From a bacterium HR27 (lineage in GTDB: Bacteria; Chloroflexota; Chloroflexia; Thermomicrobiales; Thermomicrobiaceae): a stretch of 6,834 nt of DNA. This document shows positions 6,217 to 6,834 of the stretch, piece by piece. The notes under the pieces are model-generated. The model saw only the letters and a program-made list of their open reading frames with translations, ran no database searches and was not told where the DNA came from. The stretch is taken from assembly GCA_002898975.1 (NCBI GenBank), contig BEID01000072.1, positions 1 through 6,834 of the forward strand, given 5' to 3'. The number at the start of each line of letters is the position of its first letter. Positions within the stretch are counted from its first letter, which is position 1. Made by a program: the position numbers and the translations under genes.

Positions 6217-6222
6217 AGTATA
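6217..6222 (-). promoter_or_regulatory. Candidate -10 box of the phosphodiesterase gene
   Basis: The minus strand reads GCTATACTGGC. TATACT matches TATAAT at 5 of 6 positions and would give a leader of about 30 bases before the GTG at 6179. No good -35 is seen at 16-18 bases (GCTGCC at 17). Confidence 0.45.
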
Positions 6223-6234
6223 GCGAAGCATCAC

Positions 6235-6263
6235 TTGACGGCAGCCTCTCGTGCAGTCACAAT
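6235..6263 (+). promoter_or_regulatory. Candidate sigma-70-type promoter of the ureohydrolase gene
   Basis: TTGACG (6235-6240, 5 of 6 matches to TTGACA), a 17-base spacer, and CACAAT (6258-6263, 4 of 6 matches to TATAAT) form the best two-box promoter in the window. Transcription would begin near 6270, about 29 bases before ATG 6299. An imperfectly centred pair of inverted repeats surrounds it: TCACTT (6231-6236) with AAGTGA (6271-6276), and TGCAG (6252-6256) with CTGCA (6265-6269). The inner pair brackets the -10 box. These may be regulatory or chance. Confidence 0.5.
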
Positions 6264-6298
6264 GCTGCAGAAGTGAAACGCACGCGCGCGATGGACTG

Positions 6299-6834
6299 AT
6301 GGACAGAGCCAAGCACGATCCGGACCGTTCCGAAATACTCTTCGTGCCGGTCCAGTCCGGTCGCTGCACCATGCTCGGTCTTCCTCGTCTCGATACGCTA
6401 CCGACGACGCCGCACATCGTCTTCCTCGGCGTTCCCTACGGTGTCCCCTACAGTGGACTCGGGCCGGAATTACCGTCGGCGAAGGCACCAGCGGCGATCC
6501 GGGAGGCTTCCTGCGCCTTCCAGCCCTACTACCGCAACTTCGACGTCGACTTCGATGGCGATCTCTTCGCCGGGTGCGACCTGGTGCTCGCCGATGCTGG
6601 TGACGTCGCGCTCATCCCCGGTGACCCGATCGGGAATCTCGAGCGCACGCGCGCGGCTGTCCGTGCCGTACTCGACCGCGGAGCCGTGCCGCTCGTGCTC
6701 GGTGGTGACCATGCGGTGACCGTTCCGATCTTGCGGGCCTACGACCGCTTCCGGGGGCTGTGCGTGGTGCAGATCGACGCGCACCTCGACTGGCGGGACG
6801 AGATCGGAGGAGTCCGTGAAGGGTTTTCCAGCCC
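6299..6834 (+). CDS. Agmatinase/arginase-family ureohydrolase, 3' end cut by the window
   Basis: First 178 codons of a dinuclear-manganese hydrolase that would release urea from a guanidino compound such as agmatine. After a poorly conserved N-terminus, FLGVPYGVPY (residues 43-52) opens the family's first strand, and SAKAPAAIREAS follows where many agmatinases have an RPG-GP-AIR segment. The metal-ligand motifs are GGDH (135-138, H138) and DAHLD (160-164; D160, H162, D164). The later SxDxDxxDP motif lies beyond the window. ATG 6299 follows the 6235-6263 promoter at normal distance but lacks a clear ribosome binding site. ATG 6371 (residue 25), closer to the conserved core, is an alternative, also without a good site. 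It is divergent from the phosphodiesterase. Agmatinase is the likeliest activity, but guanidinobutyrase, other guanidino-acid hydrolases or formimidoylglutamase are not excluded. Confidence 0.87.
   Translation, partial: MDRAKHDPDRSEILFVPVQSGRCTMLGLPRLDTLPTTPHIVFLGVPYGVPYSGLGPELPSAKAPAAIREASCAFQPYYRNFDVDFDGDLFAGCDLVLADAGDVALIPGDPIGNLERTRAAVRAVLDRGAVPLVLGGDHAVTVPILRAYDRFRGLCVVQIDAHLDWRDEIGGVREGFSS

Noticed and set aside
6278..6290. Alternating purine-pyrimidine run (ACGCACGCGCGCG) that could form Z-DNA
   Set aside because: It is short, and similar CGCG-rich runs occur repeatedly within coding sequence here.
5787..6299. 170-codon plus-strand open frame ending at the ureohydrolase start
   Set aside because: It lies mainly antisense to the N-terminal half of the phosphodiesterase, is rich in Arg and Gln, and shows no domain. 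Its TGA overlap with ATG 6299 looks incidental.

Overview
The window is GC-rich (roughly two thirds G+C by eye) with mostly G- or C-ending codons, GTG as well as ATG starts, and AGGAG-type ribosome binding sites. I infer a high-GC bacterium. Protein style and base composition would suit a thermophilic Chloroflexota such as Thermomicrobia, but that placement is an impression and no search was run. I see no rRNA, tRNA, insertion sequence, CRISPR array or prophage gene.

Layout, left to right. Bases 1-100 hold no gene that I can support. A flavin-linked monomeric sarcosine / N-methyl amino acid oxidase lies on the minus strand (101-1306), preceded by a 327-base gap with an inverted repeat beside its start. 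Next, also on the minus strand, is a coiled-coil protein with a C-terminal PD-(D/E)XK nuclease-like domain (1634-2602). Its coiled coil is built from a 42-base tandem repeat. Then comes a small SAM-dependent O-methyltransferase of the catechol O-methyltransferase type on the minus strand (2863-3465), followed by a 183-base divergent promoter region with a clear 7+7 dyad. An ArsB/SLC13-type membrane permease follows on the plus strand (3649-4914). It converges, with a gap of only 5 bases, on a minus-strand alkaline-phosphatase-superfamily phosphodiesterase (4920-6179). Another divergent promoter region (6180-6298) leads to the first 178 codons of an agmatinase/arginase-family ureohydrolase on the plus strand, cut off by the window edge.

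The genes look like separate housekeeping or accessory transcription units, not one operon. Spacing between same-strand genes is 260-327 bases, and most have their own TATAAT-like box about 33-46 bases before the start codon. I see no shared pathway: two could touch amine and amino-acid nitrogen metabolism (the oxidase and the ureohydrolase), but they are 5 kb apart and on opposite strands. I found no convincing new multi-gene system. The most unusual item is the nuclease-like protein with the nearly identical 14-residue repeats; after that come the operator-like dyads in the intergenic regions.
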